From Gammaproteobacteria bacterium (GTDB lineage Bacteria; Pseudomonadota; Gammaproteobacteria; Burkholderiales; Sulfuricellaceae), in contig JAHJJI010000132.1 of the NCBI GenBank assembly GCA_018823025.1, forward strand, positions 1 to 44,999: a stretch of 44,999 nt of DNA, in the 5' to 3' direction. The position numbers and the translations under genes were made by a program. The notes beneath the pieces are model-generated. The model did no database searches and had not been told where the DNA came from. It saw nothing but the letters and a program-made list of their open reading frames with translations. Positions 1-9,303 of this stretch are shown in pieces (position 1 is the stretch's first letter; each line of letters starts with the position of its first letter).

Positions 1-2141
1 AAACCCGCCACAGAGCCTTTCAGCTCGGCAGCAAGTGCGGTCAACTGACCAACAGAAGCGGCGGTCTGCTTGGTACCATCCGTGGTCTGGTTGGTAATGT
101 CCTGAATATCCTGCATGTTCGTCGACACTTTGCCCGCAGCCTCCGCCTGCGCCTGGGTCGCCCTGGAGATGGTGTCGATCAGGTCCGCCAGACTACGCGT
201 AACCCGTTCGATCTCGGACAGGGCCTGGCCCGCCGCATCTGAAAGCTTGGCGCCTTCCACCACACCCTGGGTACTTTGCTCCATAGCGGCCACCGCATCG
301 TGGGTGTCAGTCTGAATGGTCTTTACGATCGCGCCGATCTGCTTGGTTGCCTCGCCCGAACGCTCTGCCAACCGCTGCACCTCTTCCGCTACCACGGTAA
401 AACCACGCCCCGCCTCACCAGCCGAAGCTGCCTGAATCGCCGCGTTCAGCGCCAGAATGTTTGTTTGTTCGGTAATATCCGAAATCAGTTCCACGATCTC
501 GCTAATCTCCTGGGAGCTTTCACCCAGCCGCTTGATCCGTTTAGCCGTTTCCTGAATCTGGCCGCGAATCTCATTCATGCCTGCAATGGAATTTTGCACC
601 GCTGCAGCACCCTTATCTGCGGCCTGGAGGGATTGCTGCGCCACTTTCGCAGACTCGGCGGCGTTAGCCGATACCTCGTTAATGGAATCTGCCATCTGCC
701 GCACCGCCGCACTAGTTTCCTCAATCTCACGCGACTGCTTTTCCGAAGCCTGCAGCAGATGCTCGGAGGTGCCCTGCGCCTCCTGAGACTCCCGAGCCAG
801 TTGCTCTGTCGCCTTGTTTACCCCTACAACCAGCGATCGTAACTCGTCGATCGCGTAGTTGATCGAGTCGGCAATAGCGCCGGTGATATCCTCGGTCACT
901 CGCGCCCTCACGGTCAGGTCACCTTCCGCCAGATCGCCCATTTCGTTGAGTAGCCGCAGAATCGCCTCCTGGTTCCGTTTGTTTTCTTGCTCGCTGATGA
1001 TCGCCTTCCGCTTGGCGTCATCCAGCAACACCTTGGAAAACAGCACGGCGAACAAAAATGCAAAGCTACCGAAAATGACGGTCAGCAATGCTTCCAACAA
1101 GCCGCTGCTGGCATTCTTTTCGTAACTATCAGTCAGCTTGCTGGACAAATCCAGCATCTTGTCGCCGTCTTTAAACAAGGCGCGCTGAGCGTCCTGGGAC
1201 GCCGCCAGAGCCCGTACGTGTTGCAGAATCTGATCGACATGCACGGAAAAGTCTTTGAATGTTTCATCGATGTCTCCCAGCATATCGCGCGCGATAGAAT
1301 CTTTGACCGGGTTCAGCAACATGCCCCCACTCCCATCTTTCAGGCCGACCAAGGTATTGCGAAAGATGGAGATACTTTTGCCATCAAGGAAAGATTCATC
1401 AAGATCTGCGTCGCTCCCTGACAGAAGCAGAATGTTGGCGTTTTTAGCAATCCGCTGGGACAGCATCCCGAGTTGCCGAGCGGCGGCAACCTCCCTAACT
1501 CCCGCACCCGACTGAATCAACTGGTCAGCCAGCAGCTCGGTCAAGTCGAGCAAGGACGTGTTGGCGGAGTTAACCCCGACAACGTTACTGCTCAGCTGAA
1601 TCAGGTTTTTTTCCTGGGCGGCGATCTGCCCGATATCCTTGGTCATCTTGCCCCACAGCGCATTGATCTCCTTCAACTGCGGCTGCATGCTGCTCGACGA
1701 AGCGGGTATGCCGGCACCACCCTGTATCAAGTTATTAATATGGGCAGAAAAGCGTTGATCGGCATCCTTCAGCTGGGCAAAAGCGACCCGGTTACCTTGC
1801 GCAGCTTGCTGTGCGCCCTTCGCGACCCGTTGCGACAACATCTGCATTTCCGTCGAGGTGCCGGTATGCTGTTTCAGGATATACAGGTTCACTCCGTACC
1901 AGAGCAGCGGAGATAAGGTGAGAAGCACGGCCACGGCCCACGCGCCGCCCAGTATCTTCAACTGCTGCTTCATAGGTTTTTCGCCGATAAGCGGCAGTGA
2001 CTGCCCCGAATCGCCGACCATCTTCTGAAGCCCTTTCATCACCAGGGTGGTATTCAGCCCCAACTTCGTCGTCGGTCCGGTCGGAGCAGCCTGTCCGGGC
2101 TTTCCCTTGAAAAAGCTGAAACTTGGCAACTTGAATCCCAT
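1..2141 (-). CDS. pilJ: PilJ, methyl-accepting chemotaxis protein of the type IV pilus system (3' end cut by window)
   Basis: Membrane chemoreceptor that controls twitching motility by signalling to PilI and a CheA-like kinase. Reading the minus strand from ATG at 2141 gives an uninterrupted frame to the window edge, about 713 codons. The N-terminus [12 protein letters not shown] is typical of PilJ. A first membrane segment lies at residues 63-84 and a second near 345-365, enclosing a periplasmic PilJ-type sensor region. The cytoplasmic tip carries the invariant receptor hairpin with [17 protein letters not shown] around residue 560. The last visible residues, GSVAGF, match the usual PilJ C-terminus, so only a few codons should be missing. 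A GGAG ribosome binding site sits about 9 bases upstream. It is the fourth gene of the pilG-H-I-J run; the CheA-like kinase gene would be expected just outside the window. Confidence 0.95.
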   Translation of the reverse strand, partial: MGFKLPSFSFFKGKPGQAAPTGPTTKLGLNTTLVMKGLQKMVGDSGQSLPLIGEKPMKQQLKILGGAWAVAVLLTLSPLLWYGVNLYILKQHTGTSTEMQMLSQRVAKGAQQAAQGNRVAFAQLKDADQRFSAHINNLIQGGAGIPASSSSMQPQLKEINALWGKMTKDIGQIAAQEKNLIQLSSNVVGVNSANTSLLDLTELLADQLIQSGAGVREVAAARQLGMLSQRIAKNANILLLSGSDADLDESFLDGKSISIFRNTLVGLKDGSGGMLLNPVKDSIARDMLGDIDETFKDFSVHVDQILQHVRALAASQDAQRALFKDGDKMLDLSSKLTDSYEKNASSGLLEALLTVIFGSFAFLFAVLFSKVLLDDAKRKAIISEQENKRNQEAILRLLNEMGDLAEGDLTVRARVTEDITGAIADSINYAIDELRSLVVGVNKATEQLARESQEAQGTSEHLLQASEKQSREIEETSAAVRQMADSINEVSANAAESAKVAQQSLQAADKGAAAVQNSIAGMNEIRGQIQETAKRIKRLGESSQEISEIVELISDITEQTNILALNAAIQAASAGEAGRGFTVVAEEVQRLAERSGEATKQIGAIVKTIQTDTHDAVAAMEQSTQGVVEGAKLSDAAGQALSEIERVTRSLADLIDTISRATQAQAEAAGKVSTNMQDIQDITNQTTDGTKQTAASVGQLTALAAELKGSVAG

Positions 2142-2214
2142 GCTTAAATCTCCATCCCTAGTTTTATTTTCAACTCAATGAAATAATCATTCATTAAGTG
2201 CTCGCCGAACGCCT

Positions 2215-2733
2215 TTATGACAGGCCTACATTCAAAAACCGGGCGTGCCCGGTCAATACCTGCATGTTCAGTTCCAGCCACCGTTGTCCGGTTTCATCAT
2301 GGTATTCGGCAGCAACCCAGGGCGGAGCCTCCCCCTCTATTTCCACCCGTTGCATTTTCTCGGGATTGCGCAATCCCAGCATGCGACTGACGACAATTCC
2401 ACAATTGACAGAAAATTTCTGGTGGACCAGAAGCAAACGGCAATCCACGACAAATTGCGTTGGCGCGCCACCGAGAAAATGTGAAAAATCAACGATACCA
2501 TAGAGATTGCCGCGAAAATTCGCCACGCCGCAAAACCAGGACTGCGCGAGGGGAACGGATGTCAACTTTGGAATAGGCAACGCTTCGCTGATATCGGAAA
2601 GATTGACCAGCCAGAACTGCGAGCCAATCTGGACTCCCAGCTTGGAGGGGTTGGCAGTATCGCTAGATGCCAAGCTCTGCAACTTGGCCATTACGCTCTC
2701 ATGAAATGCTCGCAGGCTGATTTTTCTTGCCAT
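2215..2733 (-). CDS. pilI: PilI, CheW-like adaptor of the pilus chemosensory system
   Basis: A 172-residue CheW-domain protein that would couple the receptor PilJ to the CheA-type histidine kinase (ChpA/PilL). The CheW fold covers roughly residues 30-165, with the characteristic stretches FWLVNLSDISEALPIP, the FRGNLYGIVDFSHFLG core and a C-terminal LNMQVL strand. No signal peptide or membrane segment is present, as expected for a cytoplasmic adaptor. ATG at 2733 is preceded by AAGGA at good spacing. The gene lies 44 bases after pilH and 73 bases before pilJ, on the same strand, so it is almost certainly in the same transcript. Confidence 0.95.
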   Translation of the reverse strand: MARKISLRAFHESVMAKLQSLASSDTANPSKLGVQIGSQFWLVNLSDISEALPIPKLTSVPLAQSWFCGVANFRGNLYGIVDFSHFLGGAPTQFVVDCRLLLVHQKFSVNCGIVVSRMLGLRNPEKMQRVEIEGEAPPWVAAEYHDETGQRWLELNMQVLTGHARFLNVGLS

Positions 2734-2777
2734 CTGCTATCCTTGTAAGCCCCAAGCAACGTACGGTGACATGGAAA

Positions 2778-3143
2778 TCAACCGAGTGCCGTAATTTTTT
2801 TCAGCAGTTCATCCTGGTTCACCGGTTTGACGATGTAATCCTTGGCGCCCTGCCGCATTCCCCATACCTTATCGGTTTCCTGTCCCTTGGTGGTGCACAT
2901 GATGACAGGAATATCTTTGGTTTCTTCATCCTTGGAAATTGCCCGTGTCGCCTGAAAGCCATTCAGGCCCGGCATCACCACATCCATGATGATCAAGTCG
3001 GGCTTTTCCAGCTTGGCCTTGGTGATTGCCTCCTCACCACTTTCGGCGGTAATCACCTGATAGCCCTGTTTAGTCAGCAAACCGCCAAGGAAGAATCTTT
3101 CGGTAGGCGAATCATCCACGACCATAATCTTATTGATAGCCAT
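2778..3143 (-). CDS. pilH: PilH, CheY-like response regulator for twitching
   Basis: A single-domain receiver of 121 residues. The acidic pocket D10-D11, the phosphoacceptor D54 in LIIMDVVMPG, T84/T85 and K106 in VKPVNQ are all present, so it should be phosphorylatable. It has no output domain. In Pseudomonas, PilH and PilG act in opposition on the PilB and PilT motor ATPases; that role is taken from the family. A GAGG ribosome binding site precedes ATG 3143. The gene starts 11 bases after pilG stops, indicating tight co-translation. Confidence 0.95.
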   Translation of the reverse strand: MAINKIMVVDDSPTERFFLGGLLTKQGYQVITAESGEEAITKAKLEKPDLIIMDVVMPGLNGFQATRAISKDEETKDIPVIMCTTKGQETDKVWGMRQGAKDYIVKPVNQDELLKKITALG

Positions 3144-3154
3144 TTGTTTCCTCT

Positions 3155-3559
3155 CTAGCTGGGACTGCGCTGAGCCATGTACTGGCCCACAGTTTTAAGC
3201 AGACTTTCCTTGGTAAAAGGCTTGGTCAGATATTCATCGGACCCCACCATCCTGCCCCGAGCACGGTCGAACAAACCATCCTTGCTGGATAGCATGATAA
3301 CGGGGGTGACTTTGAATTTTGAGTTTTTCTTGATCAGCGCGCAAGTCTGGTAGCCATCCAGGCGCGGCATCATGATATCAACGAAAATGACATCGGGTTG
3401 ATGATCGGCAATCTTGGACAGAGCGTCAAACCCATCTTCTGCGAGGATAACCTCACATCCGGCCTTCACCAGAAAAATCTCGGCACTGCGGCGAATGGTA
3501 TTACTGTCATCAATCACCATCACCTTGGTTCCCGCAAGAGTTTGTGTTTCTCCGCTCAC
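3155..3559 (-). CDS. pilG: PilG, CheY-like response regulator, first gene of the pil chemosensory operon
   Basis: A 134-residue single-domain receiver. D17-D18, the phosphoacceptor D61 in VIFVDIMMPRLDG, S91/S92 and K113 in LTKPFTKE form a complete active site. It is the first gene of pilG-H-I-J and probably stimulates pilus extension, by analogy to Pseudomonas PilG. The start is GTG at 3559; the very strong GGAGGAGG sequence immediately upstream decides it. The upstream neighbour thiD is divergent, so the 239-base gap must hold both promoters. Confidence 0.95.
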   Translation of the reverse strand: MSGETQTLAGTKVMVIDDSNTIRRSAEIFLVKAGCEVILAEDGFDALSKIADHQPDVIFVDIMMPRLDGYQTCALIKKNSKFKVTPVIMLSSKDGLFDRARGRMVGSDEYLTKPFTKESLLKTVGQYMAQRSPS

Positions 3560-3580
3560 TCGCCTCCTCCAAGCTTTTTT

Positions 3581-3613
3581 ATTACCCGGGCTAATCCACC
3601 CTGTCCGGGTAAT
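3581..3613. repeat. Perfect inverted repeat in the pilG leader
   Basis: ATTACCCGG (3581-3589) and CCGGGTAAT (3605-3613) form a perfect 9-bp stem with a 15-base loop. It lies 22 bases upstream of the pilG GTG, between the candidate promoter and the ribosome binding site. No T-run follows on either strand in the right place, so it is not a plain terminator. It could be an mRNA leader hairpin or an operator. Confidence 0.5.
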
Positions 3614-3655
3614 GGTATCAGCCTTTGAGTTTATATGAAGACACTATTTTCTAGC

Positions 3656-3683
3656 ATTGTATAATAAATTCTCATCAGGTAAA
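3656..3683 (-). promoter_or_regulatory. Candidate promoter for pilGHIJ
   Basis: On the minus strand a -35 like TTTACC (3678-3683) and a -10 TACAAT (3656-3661) are separated by 16 bases, about 100 bases upstream of the pilG start. Match to sigma-70 consensus is moderate. It is the best pair I see in this divergent region. Confidence 0.4.
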
Positions 3684-3762
3684 GCGCCTTGTCATAACTC
3701 ATTCGGCAAAATGCCGGGAATCTCCACGTCAATTTAGGTTAAGATACTGTCTTTCGATCAAC

Positions 3763-3777
3763 CTACTATCATAGTAG
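3763..3777. promoter_or_regulatory. 15-base palindrome upstream of thiD, possible operator
   Basis: CTACTAT-C-ATAGTAG is a perfect palindrome around a single central base, 22 bases upstream of the thiD start. The TACTAT half could itself serve as a -10 element. The symmetry suggests a dimeric regulator site. I cannot name the regulator. Confidence 0.35.
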
Positions 3778-3798
3778 ACACCACTCGATTTTTTCAGC

Positions 3799-4656
3799 AT
3801 GACAACGTCCGTACTCATGGCAAACACGCGCGAAACACCCCCGATTGTCCTTACTTTTTCCGCTTCCGATCCGAGTGGCGGAGCCGGCCTGCAAGCTGAC
3901 ATCCTGACCTTGTCCAGCATGGGATGCCATCCCCTGTCGGTAGTCACCGCCATCACGGTGCAAGACACCTTGGGCGTGGAGGACGTAATGGCCATGGAGG
4001 CCGAATGGGTTGCCGACCAGGCGCGTTGCGTACTGGAAGACATGCCAGTTGGAGTTTTCAAAGTTGGCCTGATCGGCAGCGTGGAAAATGTTGCCGCTAT
4101 CGCCGAGGTGGTCGCGGATTACCCGGATATACCGCTGATACTGGACCCGGTGCTGGCCTCGGGCCGGGGAGACGAGTTGGCGAATGACGACATACTCACC
4201 GCCTTGCTGGAAATGCTCATCCCTCAAACCACCCTGCTCACGCCCAACAGTATGGAAGCCAGGCGTATCGCACAGCTCGATGACGATGATGGCGATGCCG
4301 AACCCGGTCTTGCCGAATGCGCCCGGCGCATTATCGAAATGGGCTGCGAATTCGTGCTGATTACCGGCACCCATGAAAATACGCCCCAAGTAGTGAACAC
4401 TCTTTATGGTGAAAGCGGCGTGTTGCGTAGCGACAGCTGGCAACGCCTGCCAGGAAGCTACCACGGTTCGGGCTGTACCCTGGCTTCGGCGATCGCCGCC
4501 TCGATAGCCCAAGGACTGGATATTCCGGAAGCAGTAAAGGAGGCACAGGAATTCACCTGGAAAGCACTGAAAGCCGGCTTCCACCCGGGCATGGGGCAAA
4601 ATATTCCCGATCGTCTATTCTGGGCGCGTGAGGAAGAAGATGCCGCTGATGCTTGA
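3799..4656 (+). CDS. thiD: ThiD, hydroxymethylpyrimidine/phosphomethylpyrimidine kinase
   Basis: Phosphorylates 4-amino-5-hydroxymethyl-2-methylpyrimidine (phosphate) to the diphosphate used by ThiE. It is a ribokinase-fold enzyme of 285 residues. SASDPSGGAGLQAD at residues 21-34 is the pyrimidine-binding motif, LDPV near 115 lies in the ATP/Mg region, LTPN at 147-150, and HGSGCTLASAIAA from 222 carries the anion hole and catalytic residues. The start could be ATG 3799 or ATG 3817 (MANTRETPP); the conserved part begins later, so both are possible. There is no fused ThiE domain; thiE follows 75 bases downstream on the same strand. Confidence 0.95.
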   Translation: MTTSVLMANTRETPPIVLTFSASDPSGGAGLQADILTLSSMGCHPLSVVTAITVQDTLGVEDVMAMEAEWVADQARCVLEDMPVGVFKVGLIGSVENVAAIAEVVADYPDIPLILDPVLASGRGDELANDDILTALLEMLIPQTTLLTPNSMEARRIAQLDDDDGDAEPGLAECARRIIEMGCEFVLITGTHENTPQVVNTLYGESGVLRSDSWQRLPGSYHGSGCTLASAIAASIAQGLDIPEAVKEAQEFTWKALKAGFHPGMGQNIPDRLFWAREEEDAADA

Positions 4657-4682
4657 GGCAAGGGAATGGACACCCTCTCGCC

Positions 4683-4710
4683 AACCCTTTCCTGCCTGCG
4701 GGAGAAGGTT
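4683..4710. repeat. Imperfect hairpin between thiD and thiE
   Basis: The arms 4683-4695 and 4698-4710 pair at 12 of 13 positions, counting G-U pairs, around a 2-base loop. The sequence resembles the dispersed CCTCTCC-type palindromes common in proteobacterial gaps. Without a T-run it is more likely an mRNA-processing or stability element than a terminator. Confidence 0.4.
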
Positions 4711-4731
4711 CAACGCTGAAGGACGCTCGCT

Positions 4732-5367
4732 TTGATTGGCGGCCTATATGCCATCACCCCCGAATGCACCGACACCGAAAGTCTGGTGGAACAGGTTCGA
4801 CAGGCCTTGTCTGGTGGCGCTCACCTGGTGCAATATCGCAACAAAGGGGGCGATGTTGGGTTGCGCCACGAGCAGGCCAGCGAATTATTAGCGCTGTGCA
4901 AACAATTTCATGTACCGCTGATCATCAATGACGATATTCGCCTCTCCGACCTGACCGGTGCGGATGGAATACACCTGGGCAAGGACGATGGCAGCGTGCG
5001 TGAAGCCCGACTGATTCTCGGCCCGGATAAAATTATCGGCGTGTCTTGTTATAATGACTTGCAACGGGCGCTCGATGCCGAAGCCCATGGCGCAAATTAT
5101 GTTGCCTTCGGCAGTTTCTTCCCGTCGTCGACCAAATCCGACGCTGTTGTGGCACCTTTAACTCTTTTACACGAAGCAAAGCGGGTCCTGAATATACCTC
5201 TCGTCGCCATCGGCGGCATTACTGCGGATAATGTCACCCCCCTGATCGAAGCCGGCACCGACGCCGTGGCCGTTATTTCTGGGCTATTCGACAGCGAGGA
5301 TATCGTGAGAGCCGCCAGCCGCTTTGCCGTGTTATTCGAAAAATCAAACCACCATACATTGCACTAA
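4732..5367 (+). CDS. thiE: ThiE, thiamine-phosphate synthase
   Basis: Joins hydroxymethylpyrimidine diphosphate and the thiazole phosphate to give thiamine phosphate. It is a TIM-barrel protein of 211 residues, standard length. Family motifs are QYRNK at 34-38 (diphosphate binding), [23 protein letters not shown], the [10 protein letters not shown] loop and AIGGIT near the C-terminus. The start is TTG at 4732; no ATG or GTG gives a sensible N-terminus, and AAGGA lies about 10 bases upstream. It is followed after 10 bases by hemL and probably co-transcribed with thiD. Confidence 0.95.
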   Translation: MIGGLYAITPECTDTESLVEQVRQALSGGAHLVQYRNKGGDVGLRHEQASELLALCKQFHVPLIINDDIRLSDLTGADGIHLGKDDGSVREARLILGPDKIIGVSCYNDLQRALDAEAHGANYVAFGSFFPSSTKSDAVVAPLTLLHEAKRVLNIPLVAIGGITADNVTPLIEAGTDAVAVISGLFDSEDIVRAASRFAVLFEKSNHHTLH

Positions 5368-5377
5368 GGTAATGACT

Positions 5378-6667
5378 ATGACCTCACGCAACCAGCAGCT
5401 TTTTGAAAAGTCCCAGCAGTTCATCCCCGGTGGCGTCAATTCGCCTGTACGCGCTTTCGGCTCGGTCGGCGGCACGCCGGTGTTTTTCAAGCGCGGCGCA
5501 GGTGCCACCGTCTGGGACGAGGATGGCCAGGCGTATATCGATTACGTCGGCTCCTGGGGACCAATGATCCTCGGCCACGCCCACCCCGAGGTGATCAAGG
5601 CCGTGCAGGAAACCGCCGCCAACGGCTTGAGCTTCGGCGCGCCCACCGCGCTGGAACTGGAAATGGCCGAAGCTTTGTGCACGCTGCTACCCGGCATGGA
5701 TCAGGTACGCCTGGTCAGCTCCGGCACCGAGGCCACCATGAGCGCCATCCGCCTGGCGCGGGGATACACCGGCCGCTCCAAGATCATCAAGTTCGAAGGC
5801 TGTTACCATGGCCACGCCGACTCGCTACTGGTCAAGGCCGGCTCTGGCGCACTCACCTTCGGCCAACCCAGCTCCGGCGGAGTGCCGGCAGAAACTGCGG
5901 CGCATACCCTGGTGCTGGCCTACAACGACAGCGCCGCACTGGTAGAAACTTTCGGGAAAATCGGCAACGAAATTGCCGCAGTGATCGTCGAGCCGGTCGC
6001 CGGCAACATGAACCTGGTCGCCCCCAAGCCCGAGTTCCTCAAGGCGCTACGCGAACTGTGCACCCAACATGGTAGCGTGCTGATCTTCGACGAAGTGATG
6101 ACCGGCTTCCGCGTCGGGCCGAAGTGCGCCCAGGGCCTGTTCGACATCGTTCCAGACCTGACCACGCTCGGCAAGGTGATCGGCGGCGGCATGCCGCTCG
6201 GGGCGTTCGGTGGTCGCCGCGAGATCATGCAGAGGCTCGCTCCGCTTGGCCCGGTCTATCAGGCCGGCACCCTGTCCGGCAACCCGGTGGCGGTGGCAGC
6301 CGGACTAACCACGCTCAGGCTGGTGCAGGAACCGGGCTTCTACGACAGACTCGCCGCAGCAACCCGCAAGTTGATCGATGGCCTGACTATAGCAGCCCAT
6401 AAGCATGGGGTGATTTTTTCGGCCCAGTCCGTCGGCGGCATGTTCGGCGTCTACTTCCGCGCCACGCCCCCGACCAGCTATGCCGAGGTGATGGAATGCG
6501 ACAAGACCGCCTTCAACCATTTCTTCCACGCCATGCTGGAGAAAGGCATCTACCTTGCCCCTTCCGCATTCGAGGCAGGATTCGTTTCAGCAGCCCACAC
6601 TGACTTGGAAATCGGGAAAACCTTACAGGCTGCAGATGAAGTTTTTAGGGGAATGTCCAAGCGTTAA
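5378..6667 (+). CDS. hemL: HemL, glutamate-1-semialdehyde 2,1-aminomutase
   Basis: PLP enzyme converting glutamate-1-semialdehyde to 5-aminolevulinate in the C5 haem pathway. Starting at ATG 5378 ([19 protein letters not shown]) gives 429 residues, the usual length. An in-frame ATG at 5372 and an open frame back to 5324 exist, but the AAGG site at 5366-5369 fits 5378 best. The PLP lysine is K266 in [30 protein letters not shown] near 114-128 binds the phosphate, and [10 protein letters not shown] carries the cofactor-ring aspartate. It lies immediately after thiE. The same window also encodes hemB and three cytochromes c. Confidence 0.96.
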   Translation: MTSRNQQLFEKSQQFIPGGVNSPVRAFGSVGGTPVFFKRGAGATVWDEDGQAYIDYVGSWGPMILGHAHPEVIKAVQETAANGLSFGAPTALELEMAEALCTLLPGMDQVRLVSSGTEATMSAIRLARGYTGRSKIIKFEGCYHGHADSLLVKAGSGALTFGQPSSGGVPAETAAHTLVLAYNDSAALVETFGKIGNEIAAVIVEPVAGNMNLVAPKPEFLKALRELCTQHGSVLIFDEVMTGFRVGPKCAQGLFDIVPDLTTLGKVIGGGMPLGAFGGRREIMQRLAPLGPVYQAGTLSGNPVAVAAGLTTLRLVQEPGFYDRLAAATRKLIDGLTIAAHKHGVIFSAQSVGGMFGVYFRATPPTSYAEVMECDKTAFNHFFHAMLEKGIYLAPSAFEAGFVSAAHTDLEIGKTLQAADEVFRGMSKR

Positions 6668-6985
6668 CAACTCAGGCCTCTTGGCGCGACGACACTGGGT
6701 CATTACCAGACGCCATGGGGCAAATGCCACCCACGTCCTGATACAGGAAATTCACTGCCGAGGTTGAAAATCTTGCCGTCATCCCAAGCCGGAGGCTCGG
6801 CTATAGAAAACTTGCCGAATGACAAATAACCATGTCTCAGAGAATTGAATCATGCAGATGATTCGTGGATTGTGGCATATCCCCTTGAAGGCAACCTCCT
6901 CAAACCACACATAGCCTATCTGGATGTGGTATTTTGCCCCTGAACTCCGATATAATTAAACTTAGTCTAAATTGAGGAACGCACC
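6668..6985. other. 318-base gap between hemL and the MoxR gene
   Basis: No convincing gene is seen on either strand. It holds a small perfect inverted repeat (GAATCAT at 6847-6853, ATGATTC at 6858-6864) and, near its end, a TATAAT box. It is probably the promoter region of the following three-gene unit. Confidence 0.5.
6951..6956 (+). promoter_or_regulatory. TATAAT -10 box upstream of the MoxR-VWA-DsrS-like unit
   Basis: A perfect -10 hexamer lies 29 bases before the ATG at 6986. The -35 position at 17-base spacing (GGTATT) is poor, so activator dependence is possible. A GAGGA ribosome binding site precedes the ATG. Confidence 0.4.
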
Positions 6986-8032
6986 ATGCGGCCGGCCCAA
7001 CTCTCCACCATCCTGGATCGCGAATTTCTGAGCGCTCAGGAAGGTCATCACACACCTGTAATGCTATGGGGCCCACCGGGCGTGGGGAAATCCCAGATTA
7101 TCGCCCAGGTTGCAGCACGCCACAGCGTGCCGATGATAGATATCCGCCTTTCCCAAATGGAACCCACCGACCTGCGCGGCATCCCGTTTCGCATCGAGGA
7201 TCGTGTTGAATGGGCCATCCCCTCGATGCTGCCCGATGCCAAAAAACATGGCCCTCAAGGCATCTTGTTCCTGGATGAGATTACCTCGGCCCCGCCCAGT
7301 GTTTCTGCGGCGGCCTACCAGCTGATTCTCGATCGACGCCTGGGCGCCTATCAAATTCCGGAAGGCTGGGCGATCTTCGCTGCCGGCAACCGTCAGGGCG
7401 ACCGCGGCGTCACCTATACTATGCCGGCACCGCTGGCCAACCGTTTTTCTCATTTCGAGGTCGAAGCCAATCTCGACGACTGGGTGGCTTGGGCCTACGC
7501 CAACCAGATCGACGAGCGCCTGATCGGCTTTCTGCGCTTCCGTCCCGAATTGCTGTTTGATTTTGACCCGGCGCACAACCCCGTCGCCTTCCCAAGCCCG
7601 CGTTCGTGGGAATTTTCCCACCGCGCACTGCAAAAATTCGGCGATCACCCGGAATTATTGCTACCCACTTTGCAGGCTTGCGTCGGCCCGGCGGCCGGCC
7701 TTGAACTTAACGCCTTCATCGAGAACCTCGACCGCATGCCGGACCTGGATGCGATCCTGCGCGGCGAAGAAGTCGCCGTGCCGCGCGAAATTGACCTTCA
7801 ATACGCCGTCGCTTCGGCCTTGGTGGGTCGCGCCATTCGTGCCAAGGGCAGCGCCGAGGCCCGCGATATTTATGGCCACATCCTCGACTACGCCAGCCGT
7901 TTCCCGCTCAAGGAAATGGGCATCATGCTGGTGTCAGACATGCACCGCGCCATCGGCCAGAACCTGTTCGATGTACCGCAGTTCTCCAAGTGGGCGAACG
8001 CCGTTGCCGACCTGATGCTGTACGAAATGTAA
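6986..8032 (+). CDS. MoxR-family AAA+ ATPase
   Basis: A 348-residue AAA+ protein of the MoxR type (COG0714-like). Walker A is GPPGVGKS at residues 29-36 and Walker B is GILFLDEI at 92-99. A sensor-1 asparagine lies in AAGNRQGD near 133, and the arginine of LANRFSHFEV is the usual finger region. There is no signal peptide. MoxR ATPases typically work as chaperones or remodellers on a VWA-domain partner, often to insert metals or assemble complexes. The next gene, 10 bases downstream, encodes just such a VWA protein. The specific client is not known. A link to sulfur metabolism is inferred only from the third gene. Confidence 0.9.
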   Translation: MRPAQLSTILDREFLSAQEGHHTPVMLWGPPGVGKSQIIAQVAARHSVPMIDIRLSQMEPTDLRGIPFRIEDRVEWAIPSMLPDAKKHGPQGILFLDEITSAPPSVSAAAYQLILDRRLGAYQIPEGWAIFAAGNRQGDRGVTYTMPAPLANRFSHFEVEANLDDWVAWAYANQIDERLIGFLRFRPELLFDFDPAHNPVAFPSPRSWEFSHRALQKFGDHPELLLPTLQACVGPAAGLELNAFIENLDRMPDLDAILRGEEVAVPREIDLQYAVASALVGRAIRAKGSAEARDIYGHILDYASRFPLKEMGIMLVSDMHRAIGQNLFDVPQFSKWANAVADLMLYEM

Positions 8033-8042
8033 GGCAGCCGTC

Positions 8043-9296
8043 ATGGCGGAAGGAAATCTAGAAACCAAACTGGCGGCCGCCCGCACCCGGCTGATCCTGG
8101 ACAAGCCTTTCATCGGCGCCCTCGTCCTGCGCCTGCCGATGATCGCTGCCAACCCGAAATGGTGCCGCACCACCGCCACCGATGCCCGCAGCTTCTATTA
8201 CAACCCGGAATATATCGCGGCGCTGACCCTGGACGAAACCCAGTTTGTGCTGGCGCACGAGGCGCTGCACTGCGCACTGTCCCATTTCGCGCGGCGCCAG
8301 CATCGCATCAGACAACGTTGGGACATCGCCTGCGACTTCGCCGTCAACCCCTTGCTGATCCATGATGGCCTCAAGGCACCGCCCGGCGCCCTGGTCCTTG
8401 ATCTTTACGAAGGCATGACTGCAGAAGAAATCTACCCCTGCATCGATGAAAACAACGCTGACGAACCGATGGATCAGCACATCTATGATGGTGAGGACAT
8501 AGACCCGACCAGCAACGGCCAGCAAAAGGGGGACGAGCAGCGCGAAGGCGGCCAAAACCAGCAATCCGATCAGAAAAACCAATCCCAGTCCGGCGGCAGT
8601 TCGCAGGGCCAACAGAAGGATGATCAGTCTGGCGGCGCACCTCAGCCCAAGCCGCTGACTGCGGCCGAGCGCGAAGAGCTGAGCGCGCAATGGCAGCAAC
8701 GACTCGCCGGTGCTGCCCAGCAGGCGCAACAGGCCGGCAAACTGGGCGGATTGCTGGCGCGCATGGTGGGTGAACTGTTACAGCCAAAACTCCCCTGGCG
8801 CATGCTGCTGGCCCGCTACATGACCCAAGTTGCCCGGGATGATTACAGCTACATGCGCCCTTCGCGCCGCGAAGGGCAGATGATCCTGCCCTCCCTGAGA
8901 AGTTCCCAGGCCGATATCGTAGTTGCACTCGACACCAGCGGCTCAGTCAACAGCGCCGAGTTGAACGAATTTCTTGCCGAAATCGACACGCTAAAAGGCC
9001 AGTTGCGTGCCCGGGTCACCCTGCATGCCTGCGACACTGAGCTGGCCGAAGAGGGTCCGTGGGTCTTCGAACCCTGGGAGGAATTCAAGCTGCCCAAGGA
9101 ATTCAAGGGTGGTGGCGGCACCGATTTCAGGCCGATATTCGAATGGGTCGAACAACAGGGACGATCGCCCGACTTGTTGCTCTATTTTACCGATGCCGAG
9201 GGAGACTTCCCCCCATCTGAACCTCATTACCCCGTAATCTGGCTAGTCAAAGGCAAGGCGCCGGTACCATGGGGACAACGTATTCAACTGAATTAG
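8043..9296 (+). CDS. Predicted metallopeptidase-like/VWA-like protein (DUF2201, COG3864 type)
   Basis: A 417-residue cytoplasmic protein with two parts. Residues about 10-135 form the predicted metallopeptidase-like domain, with the zinc motif HEALH at 72-76 inside FVLAHEALHCALSHF and a downstream WDIACDFAVN that may supply a further ligand. A Gln/Ser/Gly/Asp-rich low-complexity linker spans about 155-205. A VWA-like domain follows, with the MIDAS-like DTSGS at 297-301 and GGGGTDF near 355. This is the expected partner of the upstream MoxR ATPase, with a 10-base gap between them. Protease activity has not been shown for the family as far as I know. The intact HExxH makes it plausible here. 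Confidence 0.88.
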   Translation: MAEGNLETKLAAARTRLILDKPFIGALVLRLPMIAANPKWCRTTATDARSFYYNPEYIAALTLDETQFVLAHEALHCALSHFARRQHRIRQRWDIACDFAVNPLLIHDGLKAPPGALVLDLYEGMTAEEIYPCIDENNADEPMDQHIYDGEDIDPTSNGQQKGDEQREGGQNQQSDQKNQSQSGGSSQGQQKDDQSGGAPQPKPLTAAEREELSAQWQQRLAGAAQQAQQAGKLGGLLARMVGELLQPKLPWRMLLARYMTQVARDDYSYMRPSRREGQMILPSLRSSQADIVVALDTSGSVNSAELNEFLAEIDTLKGQLRARVTLHACDTELAEEGPWVFEPWEEFKLPKEFKGGGGTDFRPIFEWVEQQGRSPDLLLYFTDAEGDFPPSEPHYPVIWLVKGKAPVPWGQRIQLN

Positions 9297-9303
9297 CCTA
9301 CCC

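Noticed and set aside
115-1916. Several plus-strand frames opposite pilJ.
   Set aside because: They overlap one another in different frames and lie fully inside the pilJ coding region, whose translation is clear.
2011-2141. A possible frameshift near the pilJ N-terminus.
   Set aside because: Careful re-reading of the reverse complement shows one continuous frame from ATG 2141 through [16 protein letters not shown].
3560-3798. TPP (THI-box) riboswitch upstream of thiD.
   Set aside because: I could not find the conserved CTGAGA and ACCC/GATCTGG-like segments in this gap.
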